Assembly: GCA_051880375.1 (NCBI GenBank)
Contig: JBJENV010000025.1
Span: 1 to 26,357, forward strand
Direction of reading: 5' to 3'
Source: SIG299 sp051880375
GTDB lineage: Bacteria; Bacillota; Clostridia; Lachnospirales; Lachnospiraceae
Length of the DNA stretch: 26,357 nt
The translations under genes were made by a program, and so were the position numbers. Position 1 is the stretch's first letter; every line of letters starts with the position of its first letter. A model generated the notes under the pieces. It did not search any database and was not told the DNA's origin. It saw only the letters and a program-made list of their open reading frames with translations. Shown one piece after another: positions 6,742-14,463 of this stretch.

Positions 6742-6759
6742 TAGTTATACAAATCATAC
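6735..6759 (+). promoter_or_regulatory. Operator-like inverted repeat on the -10 element
   Basis: GTATGATT (6735-6742) and AATCATAC (6752-6759) are perfect 8-base inverted arms with a 9-base centre. The left arm contains the whole -10 box and the right arm covers the likely transcription start, as expected for a site where the encoded AbrB-like protein represses its own operon. Confidence 0.6.
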
Positions 6760-6775
6760 TTGTGGAGGTAAGCTG

Positions 6776-7009
6776 ATGGAATGTCCGAACGGTAAATATG
6801 CGTGGATGGTAAAAATAGGTGAGAAGGGTCAGTTTGTGATTCCGAAGGAAGCGAGAGAACTGTTTGACCTGCAGCCGGGAAATGAGATATTGGTGTTAGG
6901 AGATGCTGAACGGGGAATTGCAATTCTGCCAAAAGCAATGCAAAGAGAGTATATGACAAGAATTTTTTCCGAAATGGAACACGGAGAAACGGAGGTATCG
7001 CATGAGTAA
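6776..7009 (+). CDS. AbrB/MazE/SpoVT-family DNA-binding protein
   Basis: A 77-residue protein with an N-terminal swapped-hairpin AbrB domain (about residues 9-53), recognisable from K-I-G-E-K-G-Q-F-V-I-P-K-E-A-R-E and the following L-Q-P-G-N-E-I-L-V-L-G strand pair. Such proteins bind DNA as dimers and act as repressors or as antitoxins. No toxin partner is seen, so a repressor role is preferred. The ATG at 6776 follows GGAGGT (6764-6769) with a 6-base gap; a start further upstream would run through the operator and promoter. It overlaps the glycosyltransferase gene by 8 bases, so it is likely translated together with it. The palindrome at 6735-6759 is its probable binding site. Confidence 0.88.
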   Translation: MECPNGKYAWMVKIGEKGQFVIPKEARELFDLQPGNEILVLGDAERGIAILPKAMQREYMTRIFSEMEHGETEVSHE

Positions 7010-8189
7010 AATTGTTTTCTTTTGTATCCCTGCACACGGACATACCAATCCTACTCTGGGGGTGGTAAGAGAGCTTACAGACAGAGGACATCAGGTGTGG
7101 TACTATTCTTATAACGTGATGCGTGAGAAAATCGAGTCCGCGGGAGCAACCTTTGTTTCCTGCGACGACTACGATATGGAACAGAAGCTTACGCCGAAGG
7201 ATGCTGTTCGTATCGGAAAAGACCTGGCGTTTTCAACGAAAATTTTGGTGGATACCACATTGGCTCTTAATGACAAGGTGTGTGCGGATATGGAGCAGCT
7301 GAAGCCGGATTGTATTGTGGCAGATTCCATGGCGGTATGGGGGAAGGCTGTTGCAATGAAGTTTGGGATTCCGTTCGTATCCTCGACTACAACCTTTGCG
7401 TTTAATCAATATTCTGCAAAAATTATGAAACGAAGCATGGGAGAACTGATTCAGATGATAGTTTCCATGCCAAAGATAAACAAGGATATCAAACGTCTGC
7501 AGGAGAAAGGCTACCCGGTAAAGAGTGTTCTGGATATCATTCAGAATGATGATAATACGCATACGGTGGTTTATACGTCACCGGAGTTTCAGCCTTGCTC
7601 TGATACATTTTCGGATAAATATGCGTTTGTCGGTCCGTCGATACGACCTGCTACAAGTGAAATCGAGAAGAAAAAGGACAAACTGGTTTACATCTCCATG
7701 GGTACGGTCAACAACGATATGCTGCCGCTGTATCGCAGGTTTATTGCAGCACTCAGTAAGCTGGATGTCCAGGTGATATTGTCTGTCGGCAATCTGGTTC
7801 CGATGGAGAAATTCGGGAACCTGCCGGAGCATATCTCGGTTTTTCCGAGTGTCGACCAGATTGCGGTACTGAAAAAAGCGGATGCATTTATTTCCCATTG
7901 CGGAATGAACAGCGTAAATGAGAGTCTGTATTTCGGAGTTCCGCTTGTTATGCTGCCGCAGACCTCAGAGCAGGGCGGCGTTGCCGAGCGGGTAGCAGAA
8001 CTTGGCGCGGGAATAAAACTGAAAAAAGACAATGAGGCATCTATCCTTGAGGCAGTAAACACGGTGCTTACGGATCATTCCTACAGAGAAAAAGCGAAAG
8101 CCATTTCGGACGGATTCCGTCGCTGCCCCGGGGCCAAAGGTGCCGCAGATAAGATTCTGAGTGTATCAAAACAGACATTAGCAAAGTAG
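7002..8189 (+). CDS. MGT-family UDP-glycosyltransferase (GT1)
   Basis: A 395-residue GT1-fold glycosyltransferase of the macrolide-glycosyltransferase (MGT/YjiC) type, which transfers a sugar from a nucleotide donor to a small hydrophobic acceptor. The N-terminal acceptor domain opens with F-F-C-I-P-A-H-G-H-T-N-P, giving the likely catalytic His at residue 12-14. The C-terminal donor site has the GT1 signature from H-C-G (299-301) through N-E-S (306-308) to P-Q-T-S-E-Q (319-324). No signal peptide or membrane anchor is seen. The ATG at 7002 follows GGAGGTATC. It is cotranscribed with an AbrB-like regulator, a hydrolase and an APH-fold kinase. The acceptor is unknown: a drug, a plant aglycone or an own metabolite are all possible. 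Confidence 0.9.
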   Translation: MSKIVFFCIPAHGHTNPTLGVVRELTDRGHQVWYYSYNVMREKIESAGATFVSCDDYDMEQKLTPKDAVRIGKDLAFSTKILVDTTLALNDKVCADMEQLKPDCIVADSMAVWGKAVAMKFGIPFVSSTTTFAFNQYSAKIMKRSMGELIQMIVSMPKINKDIKRLQEKGYPVKSVLDIIQNDDNTHTVVYTSPEFQPCSDTFSDKYAFVGPSIRPATSEIEKKKDKLVYISMGTVNNDMLPLYRRFIAALSKLDVQVILSVGNLVPMEKFGNLPEHISVFPSVDQIAVLKKADAFISHCGMNSVNESLYFGVPLVMLPQTSEQGGVAERVAELGAGIKLKKDNEASILEAVNTVLTDHSYREKAKAISDGFRRCPGAKGAADKILSVSKQTLAK

Positions 8190-8191
8190 GG

Positions 8192-8890
8192 ATGAAAATG
8201 AAAAAGGAAGTTCTAAAGGTGGAAGATATTCCGGCTGTTTTATGGGGAAAGTCTTCAGACAGAATCTATATTTATGTTCATGGGAAAATGAGTCAAAAGG
8301 AATATGCGGAGCGCTTTGCTGAAATCGCGGAAGAAAAGGGCTATCAGACATTAAGCTTTGACTTGCCGGAGCACGGAGAAAGAAACAGCAAAGCCTATCG
8401 CTGCGATATCTGGAACGGAAGGAAGGATTTGAATGCAATTGCCGATTATGTATTTGGAAAATGGGATACGGTATGCCTGTATGCCTGTAGTCTGGGGGCA
8501 TATTTTTCCCTGAATACATATAACAGCAGAGCGTTTGAAAAGTGCTTGCTACAGTCACCGATTGTAGATATGGAATGGCTGGTAAAGCAGATGATGCTTT
8601 GGTCAGATGTTTCGGAGAAACAACTGGAGAGGGAGCAGGAAATCGAGACGGAAATTGACACGCTTCGTTGGGACTATTATCAGTACATTTTGTCACATCC
8701 GGTGAAAGAGTGGAAGATACCGACATCAATTTTGTATGGCGGTCTGGACCATTTACAGCCAAGAGAGGCTTTGGAGGCATTTGCAGAACGATTTGATGCA
8801 GAACTAACCATTTCCGAGAAAAGCGAGCATCCGTTTATGGGACCGGAGGATGCACCTGTTGTGGACCGATGGCTGTATGCAAATATATAG
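8192..8890 (+). CDS. Alpha/beta hydrolase
   Basis: A 232-residue cytoplasmic alpha/beta-hydrolase. The oxyanion segment Y-V-H-G is at 28-31, the nucleophile elbow is A-C-S-L-G with Ser100, and the likely acid and base are Asp186 (G-G-L-D-H) and His213 (S-E-H-P-F). The elbow has Ala where the usual G-x-S-x-G has its first Gly, a tolerated but less common variant. It begins 2 bases after the glycosyltransferase stop with only a weak ribosome site, so translation probably depends on coupling; ATG 8198 is an alternative start. Relatives include serine esterases and lysophospholipase-like enzymes. The substrate is unknown. Confidence 0.82.
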   Translation: MKMKKEVLKVEDIPAVLWGKSSDRIYIYVHGKMSQKEYAERFAEIAEEKGYQTLSFDLPEHGERNSKAYRCDIWNGRKDLNAIADYVFGKWDTVCLYACSLGAYFSLNTYNSRAFEKCLLQSPIVDMEWLVKQMMLWSDVSEKQLEREQEIETEIDTLRWDYYQYILSHPVKEWKIPTSILYGGLDHLQPREALEAFAERFDAELTISEKSEHPFMGPEDAPVVDRWLYANI

Positions 8891-8908
8891 AAGGGAGAAC
8901 CGTTCACA

Positions 8909-9838
8909 ATGTCAACACTTCATTTCGTAACAAAAGAACCAATCAACAAGGGCTGGTCAGGCGATAAGAAATACTGTGTCACCGATGAAAAAGGTACGCG
9001 GTTTCTTCTGCGTATTTCCGATATGGCGCAGTATCATGCGAAGCAGTCCGAATTTGAGATGATGAAACAGGTGGCAGCTCTTGGGGTTCCCATGTGTGAG
9101 CCTGTTGAGCTTGGTACCTGTGAGGAAGGCGTTTATTCTGTCCAAAGCTGGATTGACGGCGTTGATGCAGAAGAAGCCGTAGATACGCTGTCTGATACGG
9201 AGCAGTATGCATACGGTCTTGAATCCGGCCGCATCCTGCGAAGGATTCACACCATACCGGCTCCGAAAACAAACGCCGACGGCAGTGAAGTGGAGGACTG
9301 GGAGAGCCGCTTCAATCGGAAGATAGACAGAAAGATAAAAAGCTATAACGAATGTCCCATCAAGTATGAAAACGGACAGGCGTTCCTTGACTATATCAGG
9401 GAAAACCGTCATCTGTTAGCAGGCAGACCGCAAGGTTACCAGCACGGCGACTATCACATCGGTAACATGATGATTGGCAATGACGGAAGGCTGTACATCA
9501 TTGATTTTAACCGCAATGACTACGGCGACCCGTGGGAGGAGTTCAACCGCATCGTCTGGTGTGCACAGAAGGCTCCGCTGTTTGCGTCCGGTATGGTAAA
9601 CGGATACTTTGACGGCGAGGTTCCGCTTGAATTCTGGAAGCTGCTTGCTCTTTACATTTCGAGCAACACGCTGTCTTCCATCTACTGGGCAATACCCTTT
9701 GGACAGAAAGAAATCGATACCATGATAAACCAGGCGCGGGATGTGCTGTCCTGGTATGACAATATGCGTAATCCGATACCGACCTGGTCGCACCTGATGC
9801 CGCCTGCAGAGAATGAAAGAAACAAAATAGAAAATTAA
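8909..9838 (+). CDS. Aminoglycoside phosphotransferase (APH)-fold kinase
   Basis: A 309-residue kinase of the APH/choline-kinase fold. The catalytic loop is H-G-D-Y-H-I-G-N (179-186) with Asp181 as catalytic base, and the metal-binding motif is I-I-D-F-N (197-201), where the usual second Asp of DFD is Asn. The N-terminal lobe shows the Lys-containing strand K-K-Y-C-V and the hinge V-Q-S-W-I-D-G. Family members phosphorylate aminoglycosides, macrolides, homoserine, fructosamine or small amines, so resistance must not be assumed. The ATG at 8909 follows AGAAGGGAGAAC. It sits 18 bases after the hydrolase and is the last gene in that operon. Confidence 0.85.
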   Translation: MSTLHFVTKEPINKGWSGDKKYCVTDEKGTRFLLRISDMAQYHAKQSEFEMMKQVAALGVPMCEPVELGTCEEGVYSVQSWIDGVDAEEAVDTLSDTEQYAYGLESGRILRRIHTIPAPKTNADGSEVEDWESRFNRKIDRKIKSYNECPIKYENGQAFLDYIRENRHLLAGRPQGYQHGDYHIGNMMIGNDGRLYIIDFNRNDYGDPWEEFNRIVWCAQKAPLFASGMVNGYFDGEVPLEFWKLLALYISSNTLSSIYWAIPFGQKEIDTMINQARDVLSWYDNMRNPIPTWSHLMPPAENERNKIEN

Positions 9839-9863
9839 TTGAAATTTGTTATGAAAAAGTTCC

Positions 9864-9888
9864 AACCTTTTCGAATTTGCGTGTCTAT
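9864..9888 (+). promoter_or_regulatory. ECF-type promoter motif upstream of first sigma gene
   Basis: AACCTTTT (9864-9871) and GTCTAT (9883-9888) resemble the AAC/CGTC-type -35 and -10 of ECF promoters. A related arrangement precedes the second sigma gene, where the motif is two bases wider. The palindrome TGAAAGCTTTCA (9894-9905) follows at the likely transcript start. Autoregulation is inferred. Confidence 0.45.
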
Positions 9889-9920
9889 CTAGGTGAAAGC
9901 TTTCAAAGAGGTGAAAACAA

Positions 9921-11585
9921 GTGAACAGACAAGACGTAGAGAAAACCATAACAGAATACCTGAAACCGATTTTCGGTTTTGCCGTGAAGCGCTGCAAAAG
10001 CATTCACGATGCGGAGGATTTGTCGCAGGAGATTGTGACAAGGGCATTTCGCGCTCTTCTTGCGAAGGATGATATTGAGGATGTGGGCAAATTTATATGG
10101 ACGGTTGCGCATAATACGCTCAGCAATTATTACCGCGATACAGCGAAAAGCATGTTTGGTGTTTCCATTGATGAGGTAGCGGAACTGATTGCGGATCCGT
10201 TTTCTGAGATGGATAATGAGGACAACACAGAAGCCATCCATCGTCTCCAGACAGAAATTGCTTACCTTTCCAAACTGCAAAGAAGAATCGTGATTGCTTA
10301 TTATTTTGAAAATCGCAAGCAGGCGGAGATTGCTGGAGAACTTGGAATACCTCTCGGAACTGTCAAATGGCACTTGTTTGAAGCAAAAAAAGAATTGAAA
10401 CGAGGTATGGACACGATGAGAAAAGCAAGCGAACTAAAATTTAACCCTATTAAATTCAGCTCCTACGGCATGAACGGGTCTGTCGGAACAAAATCTATGG
10501 AGGAATTCTTCCGAGGGGCACTGGCGCAGAACATCTGTTATTGTGTACGTAATTCTGCAAAAACGGTGGCAGAGATTGCTGATGATTTGGGTGTATCCCC
10601 TGTGTATGTGGAAACAGAAGCTGAATATCTGGAAGAATACGGATTTTTGCTGCTGCAAAAGGATAAGTATATTGCTAATTTTTTGATTGAGGAACCGACA
10701 AAGGAATTGCTAATGATGCAAAATGAAATGTATCAGCGGGCAGCCGGATTGTTTGCAAATGATTTGTTTGATGAACTTACAGCCTCCGGGCTTCTTAATG
10801 ATCCGGGAATTGTCTGCCATCAGACCGATGCACCGCTTTCGTTTACGGAAACAGCGCATGCGGATGATAACTTTATCCTGTGGGCGCTGATTCCTTATAT
10901 CGCTGCCTGTTCCGGTGAGAAGCGAATGGATACGGACATTCCCTTTGAAGAGGTGGCAACCATGCGTCCGGATGGCGGGCATAATATTTTTCATGCTTCT
11001 GTTACATCGCATGATTTCGTATTGCCGGATGACTATGTACATATGAAGAATTGGTGCGGACCGATATTAAATGGAAACGGTCGGCAGATTCTCTGGCAGG
11101 TTGACTCCGAATGGTCGGATAGAGAGAATGCCTTTGAAAGACATGCCTTAGAGGAGCATAACAAGGTACTTACTCTATATCATTTGGAAAAAGAAAATAC
11201 TCTTTCAAAACTGGATTACGCATGGCTTTCAGAACGGGGATATGTAAAGGTCAACGGTGATTACGATGGCTATTTCAAATCGGCATGGCAGATGGTAATT
11301 CTGGATAACAAAGAAATTCAGACAAAGCTGCTTGCTATCGGAGATAAAATCAAGGAAAAGCACAAGGAAGAATTGGAAAGGTTAAAGGCACCTTATGTCA
11401 AGGCAGTACTTGCATCCGTTCCGGCACATCTGAAAAAAGTGAAAGAGTATGAATTGCAGTTTATATTCCATTCGGACGGCTGTTTTTTGCTTCACTGTAT
11501 TACAGAACTGTTAAGAAACGGTAAGCTGAAAGAGCCTAGCGAAGGGCAAAAGAAGGCACTTAGTACTCTATTAATTAACGCATAA
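9921..11585 (+). CDS. ECF sigma factor with long C-terminal extension
   Basis: A 554-residue protein whose first 165 residues form an ECF sigma factor: region 2 includes D-A-E-D-L-S-Q-E-I-V (30-39) and region 4 has the helix-turn-helix around Q-A-E-I-A-G-E-L-G-I-P-L-G-T-V-K (134-149). The remaining 390 residues have no family I can name. They begin with a likely winged-helix segment (about 196-245, containing V-A-E-I-A-D-D-L-G-V-S-P) and end in a charged region. There is no membrane segment and no neighbouring anti-sigma gene, so the extension probably does the sensing or restraint. GTG 9921 follows AGAGGTGAAAAC. An in-frame ATG at 10416, at the end of the sigma domain, has its own GAGGT site nine bases upstream. 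Confidence 0.85.
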   Translation: MNRQDVEKTITEYLKPIFGFAVKRCKSIHDAEDLSQEIVTRAFRALLAKDDIEDVGKFIWTVAHNTLSNYYRDTAKSMFGVSIDEVAELIADPFSEMDNEDNTEAIHRLQTEIAYLSKLQRRIVIAYYFENRKQAEIAGELGIPLGTVKWHLFEAKKELKRGMDTMRKASELKFNPIKFSSYGMNGSVGTKSMEEFFRGALAQNICYCVRNSAKTVAEIADDLGVSPVYVETEAEYLEEYGFLLLQKDKYIANFLIEEPTKELLMMQNEMYQRAAGLFANDLFDELTASGLLNDPGIVCHQTDAPLSFTETAHADDNFILWALIPYIAACSGEKRMDTDIPFEEVATMRPDGGHNIFHASVTSHDFVLPDDYVHMKNWCGPILNGNGRQILWQVDSEWSDRENAFERHALEEHNKVLTLYHLEKENTLSKLDYAWLSERGYVKVNGDYDGYFKSAWQMVILDNKEIQTKLLAIGDKIKEKHKEELERLKAPYVKAVLASVPAHLKKVKEYELQFIFHSDGCFLLHCITELLRNGKLKEPSEGQKKALSTLLINA

Positions 11586-11632
11586 ATCAAAAACGCCGCA
11601 AAAGATGTTTTGTATTTTTAGGAGCCGAAATG

Positions 11633-11659
11633 AACCTTTTGATACCGGTACCCGTCTAT
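11633..11659 (+). promoter_or_regulatory. ECF-type promoter of second sigma gene
   Basis: TGAACCTTTT (11631-11640) and CGTCTAT (11653-11659) match the classic ECF promoter pattern AAC-N17-CGTC closely. It lies about 50 bases before the second ECF sigma gene and shares its sequence core with the motif at 9864-9888. Confidence 0.6.
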
Positions 11660-11692
11660 ATAAGTGAAAACCGGTTTTTATCACTTATAGAC
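11654..11692 (+). repeat. Inverted repeat starting in the ECF -10 element
   Basis: GTCTA (11654-11658) and TAAGTGA (11661-11667) pair with TCACTTA (11681-11687) and TAGAC (11688-11692), with a two-base TA bulge. The loop includes the palindrome AAACCGGTTT. It spans the promoter -10 and the early transcript, so it could be an operator or a 5' hairpin. Confidence 0.55.
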
Positions 11693-11708
11693 TAAAGAAG
11701 GTGAAGAT

Positions 11709-12980
11709 ATGGACGAATTTGAAAAACTGTTGGATGCAGAGAGGGTATCGATAGAACGCTTTGTGAGATTTCGACTGAACTCTAAAGCAGATGCAGATGA
11801 TGTGCTTCAGGAGGTCTACCTTGCCGCCTGTCAGAAGTTTCCGCAGCTAAAAAATAAGGATTCTTTTAAAGCGTGGCTCATCAGTATTGCCAGAAACAAA
11901 TGCAATGATTACTTCCGGAAGAAAGCGGCACTGTTTGAACTTCCGCTGGATGAACTGACAGAAAAGGAACTGTCGGGCAGCAGACATGGTATTTCGGAAG
12001 TGTACACCGTGAGAGAAACTTTGAGCCTGCTGGGGGATAAGGATAAGCAAATTCTTTATCTGTACTATTGGAAGGAGATGCCTCAGGCGGAAATTTCCAA
12101 ACGGCTGAATATCCCTATTGGGACAGTGAAAAGCAGACTGCATACGGCAAAACAAAACTTCAAAGACCAATATCCATATCACACCAATGTATCGAAAGGA
12201 GAATACAGTATGAAAAAGTTGCCTGAATTTATTCCTGAATATAGAATTGAAGCAAGTTCCGAGGCTCCCTTTGCGGTGAAATGGGAGGAGCTTATGGGAT
12301 GGTTTCTTGTTCCGAAGCCTGGTGAAAAACTGTCCTGGGGGATGTATGATATTCCTTCGCGCAAGTGCAGCCATGTATGTGATATGCAGGTGACCGGCAG
12401 GGCAAAGGTACACGGAATCGAGGGCGTGGAACTGACGGCAAGAGAAGCCTCATATTCTGGAAAGAGCGATGTGGTAAACCGCACATTTGTGGCACAGCTG
12501 ACAGATACCCACTGCCGTTATCTGGCAACGCTCCGGAATGACGGAGATGTTCGCAACTATATCACGTTCCTTGATGGTGATGAATTTATGGCGAACTGGG
12601 GATTTGGCGAAGACAACTGCGGAAATGAAACGAATCTGACACCGAAGGGTGATATCCGGAGAACAGGAACGCATGTTACGAGTGCCGATAAGAAGTTCCT
12701 GCTTGATATCGTAGGAAGATATACCGTTACCATAGGCGGCAAAAGTTATGATACCGTCTGCGTGATGGATATTGAAACCTATGATTGCGGAGTAGCGTCG
12801 GAGCAGTTCCTGGACAGGAACGGTAAGACGATACTTTGGCGCAGGTTCAACCGAGATGACTGGGCAATCGACCGTTACAAAATGAAATGGAGCGAGCAGC
12901 TTCCGGAAAACGAACGCCTCACCATAAACGGCATTACCTACGTTCACTGGTACGACTGCATCACAGATTATATCCTTTAA
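11709..12980 (+). CDS. ECF sigma factor with unrecognised C-terminal domain
   Basis: A 423-residue protein. Residues 1-160 form an ECF sigma factor with region 2 around D-A-D-D-V-L-Q-E-V-Y (28-37) and W-L-I-S-I-A-R-N (56-63), and a region 4 helix-turn-helix around Q-A-E-I-S-K-R-L-N-I-P-I-G-T-V-K (126-141). The 255-residue remainder is mostly beta-rich, with several Trp and Cys residues, and matches no family I recognise. ATG 11709 follows AAGAAGGTGAAG. ATG 12210 (residue 168), exactly where the C-terminal part starts, has an excellent site AAAGGAGAA upstream, so a separate C-terminal protein may also be made. No anti-sigma gene is adjacent. A strong terminator follows. Confidence 0.85.
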   Translation: MDEFEKLLDAERVSIERFVRFRLNSKADADDVLQEVYLAACQKFPQLKNKDSFKAWLISIARNKCNDYFRKKAALFELPLDELTEKELSGSRHGISEVYTVRETLSLLGDKDKQILYLYYWKEMPQAEISKRLNIPIGTVKSRLHTAKQNFKDQYPYHTNVSKGEYSMKKLPEFIPEYRIEASSEAPFAVKWEELMGWFLVPKPGEKLSWGMYDIPSRKCSHVCDMQVTGRAKVHGIEGVELTAREASYSGKSDVVNRTFVAQLTDTHCRYLATLRNDGDVRNYITFLDGDEFMANWGFGEDNCGNETNLTPKGDIRRTGTHVTSADKKFLLDIVGRYTVTIGGKSYDTVCVMDIETYDCGVASEQFLDRNGKTILWRRFNRDDWAIDRYKMKWSEQLPENERLTINGITYVHWYDCITDYIL

Positions 12981-12985
12981 GAAAC

Positions 12986-13025
12986 GGCAAGGCAGGGCGA
13001 AAAACTCTGTCTTGCCTGTTTTTTT
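12986..13025 (+). terminator. Intrinsic terminator after second ECF gene
   Basis: GGCAAGGCAG (12986-12995) pairs with CTGTCTTGCC (13007-13016), with one G-U pair, followed by TG and seven T residues (13019-13025). It closes the ECF transcription unit. Confidence 0.9.
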
Positions 13026-13049
13026 GGAAAGAAATGTCCGGGTTCCGTA

Positions 13050-13078
13050 TTGACATGCTTTTCTGCTTGTGATACTAT
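13050..13078 (+). promoter_or_regulatory. Strong promoter of the GNAT gene
   Basis: A perfect TTGACA (13050-13055) and TACTAT (13073-13078) with a 17-base spacer. It lies directly after the ECF terminator and 50 bases before the acetyltransferase start. Confidence 0.8.
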
Positions 13079-13127
13079 GAACAAAATTTTCTGAATGATT
13101 TTGTATTGCCGGGGAAGGAGAAAAAGC

Positions 13128-13673
13128 ATGATATTTGAAGAAAAGAAAATAAACTTAAAGAACGGAAAAACAGCAGTTTTGAAAACTCCATGTGTAGAGG
13201 ATGCGGAAAAAATGCTGAACTATATCAAAACAGCCTGTGGAGAAACGGAGTTCCTGTTGCGTTATCCTGAAGAATGGGATATTAGTGTAGAGAAAGAGGA
13301 AGCATGGGTAAAACGCTTGATTGCATCTCCCGACACGTTGGCAATCACCTGCTATGTTGACTGTGCTGTTGCCGGAAGCTGCGAAATCAATTTTAGAGGC
13401 GGTATGAAAACATCGCATCGGGCAACGGTCTCCATTGCTATTCTAAAAGATTTCTGGAATCTTGGTATCGGCTCCGCCATGTTTGAAGAGCTTATTGCTG
13501 CGGCTTTGAAAAGAGGAACAGAGATTATGGAACTGGAGTTTGTCGAAGGAAATGAACGTGCAAAGCACCTGTATGAGAAATTTGGGTTCCGTGTCATATC
13601 CGAAAAGCCAAATGCGCTCAAACTCAAAGATGGTACTTATTTGAAAGAATTCTATATGCAGAAATACTTATAA
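13128..13673 (+). CDS. GNAT-family N-acetyltransferase
   Basis: A 181-residue GNAT acetyltransferase. The acetyl-CoA binding motif A is seen in V-S-I-A-I-L-K-D-F-W-N-L-G-I-G-S-A-M-F, where the first conserved Arg/Gln position is occupied by Asn or Trp but the G-x-G turn is kept. The next helix and the M-E-L-E-F-V-E-G-N-E-R-A-K-H-L-Y-E-K-F-G-F stretch form motif B, typical of RimJ/L-like and ribosomal or small-amine acetyltransferases. The start is ATG 13128 after GGGGAAGGAG; an earlier in-frame codon at 13095 has no ribosome site. The gene has its own promoter. Substrate unknown. Confidence 0.88.
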   Translation: MIFEEKKINLKNGKTAVLKTPCVEDAEKMLNYIKTACGETEFLLRYPEEWDISVEKEEAWVKRLIASPDTLAITCYVDCAVAGSCEINFRGGMKTSHRATVSIAILKDFWNLGIGSAMFEELIAAALKRGTEIMELEFVEGNERAKHLYEKFGFRVISEKPNALKLKDGTYLKEFYMQKYL

Positions 13674-13770
13674 AAGTGCTGTGCGTTTATAAACGTAGGG
13701 AACATAGGATGAAGACGATATGCGGACTGGATTGCAATGTGGTTTATCAAAGACGAAAGGGAGGAGTATC

Positions 13771-14460
13771 ATGATACATAATTTTTCAGATTTCTGTACC
13801 GCACTTTCAGAATGCGGCTTCTCTATGGGAGGAGGTAACGCGAAGGGAATCTATGCCCTCATTCCGTATGGGTGGGAAGAGCAGGAAGCCATCGATTCAC
13901 CGGTAAAATGGCACACCGGCGACCCGGAAACCGACCCGTGGGAATGGCGTATGCGTGTGCTGGAGGAACGTGACGATATTGCCTATTCCAAGCTTTTCTT
14001 TCGTACAAGCGGATATATCACAAAGGAATGGTACCCTTACTTCTATGCAGTCCGCAGGAAAGGCGAGACCTTTGAGGAGGCATACGAAAACGGTACCGTA
14101 AGCCAGATGGCAAAGCGAATTTACGATATTATCGCCGGTGGCGAGGTCGCGTTTCATGAGATAAAGCAGCTTGGCGGCTTCTGTCGTGAGGACAACGCAC
14201 AATTTGAGCGTGCAATCGTCGAGCTGCAGATGCGTATGTTTATTACCATGTGCGGCAGGGCACAAAAAATAAACCGATACGGCGAAGGCTATGGATGGAA
14301 CAGCACGGTATTTACAACGACAGAAGGTTTTTGGGAAAAACGCGGATTTTCTCTGCCTGACCTTGACCCTGCGGAGAGCTGTGAGAAAATTAAAGCGCAG
14401 GTACGAAAGCTGAACCCGGAAGCGGAGCAGAAGAAAATCGACAAATTTATCAAGGGATAA
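13771..14460 (+). CDS. AlkZ-related protein
   Basis: A 229-residue cytoplasmic protein resembling the group annotated as AlkZ-related, distantly linked to the HTH_42/AlkZ DNA glycosylases that remove alkylated or cross-linked bases. Recognisable stretches are D-P-W-E-W-R-M-R-V-L-E-E-R and the aromatic K-E-W-Y-P-Y-F-Y-A-V-R-R. It is shorter than true AlkZ (about 370-400 residues), and I cannot point to the catalytic Q-x-Q motif, so glycosylase activity is not claimed. ATG 13771 follows GGGAGGAG. An ATG further upstream at 13720 lacks such a site. The preceding gap (13674-13770) holds a 12-base palindrome CGTTTATAAACG at 13684-13695 and no clear promoter. The pseudouridine synthase begins 3 bases after its stop. 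Confidence 0.65.
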   Translation: MIHNFSDFCTALSECGFSMGGGNAKGIYALIPYGWEEQEAIDSPVKWHTGDPETDPWEWRMRVLEERDDIAYSKLFFRTSGYITKEWYPYFYAVRRKGETFEEAYENGTVSQMAKRIYDIIAGGEVAFHEIKQLGGFCREDNAQFERAIVELQMRMFITMCGRAQKINRYGEGYGWNSTVFTTTEGFWEKRGFSLPDLDPAESCEKIKAQVRKLNPEAEQKKIDKFIKG

Positions 14461-14463
14461 GTC

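Noticed and set aside
8178..8780. 200-codon open frame on the minus strand
   Set aside because: It is antisense to the alpha/beta hydrolase, whose catalytic residues are intact; composition is shadow-like.
13684..13695. Palindrome CGTTTATAAACG before the AlkZ-related gene
   Set aside because: Short and AT-rich with no matching promoter or copy seen nearby; not enough to call an operator.
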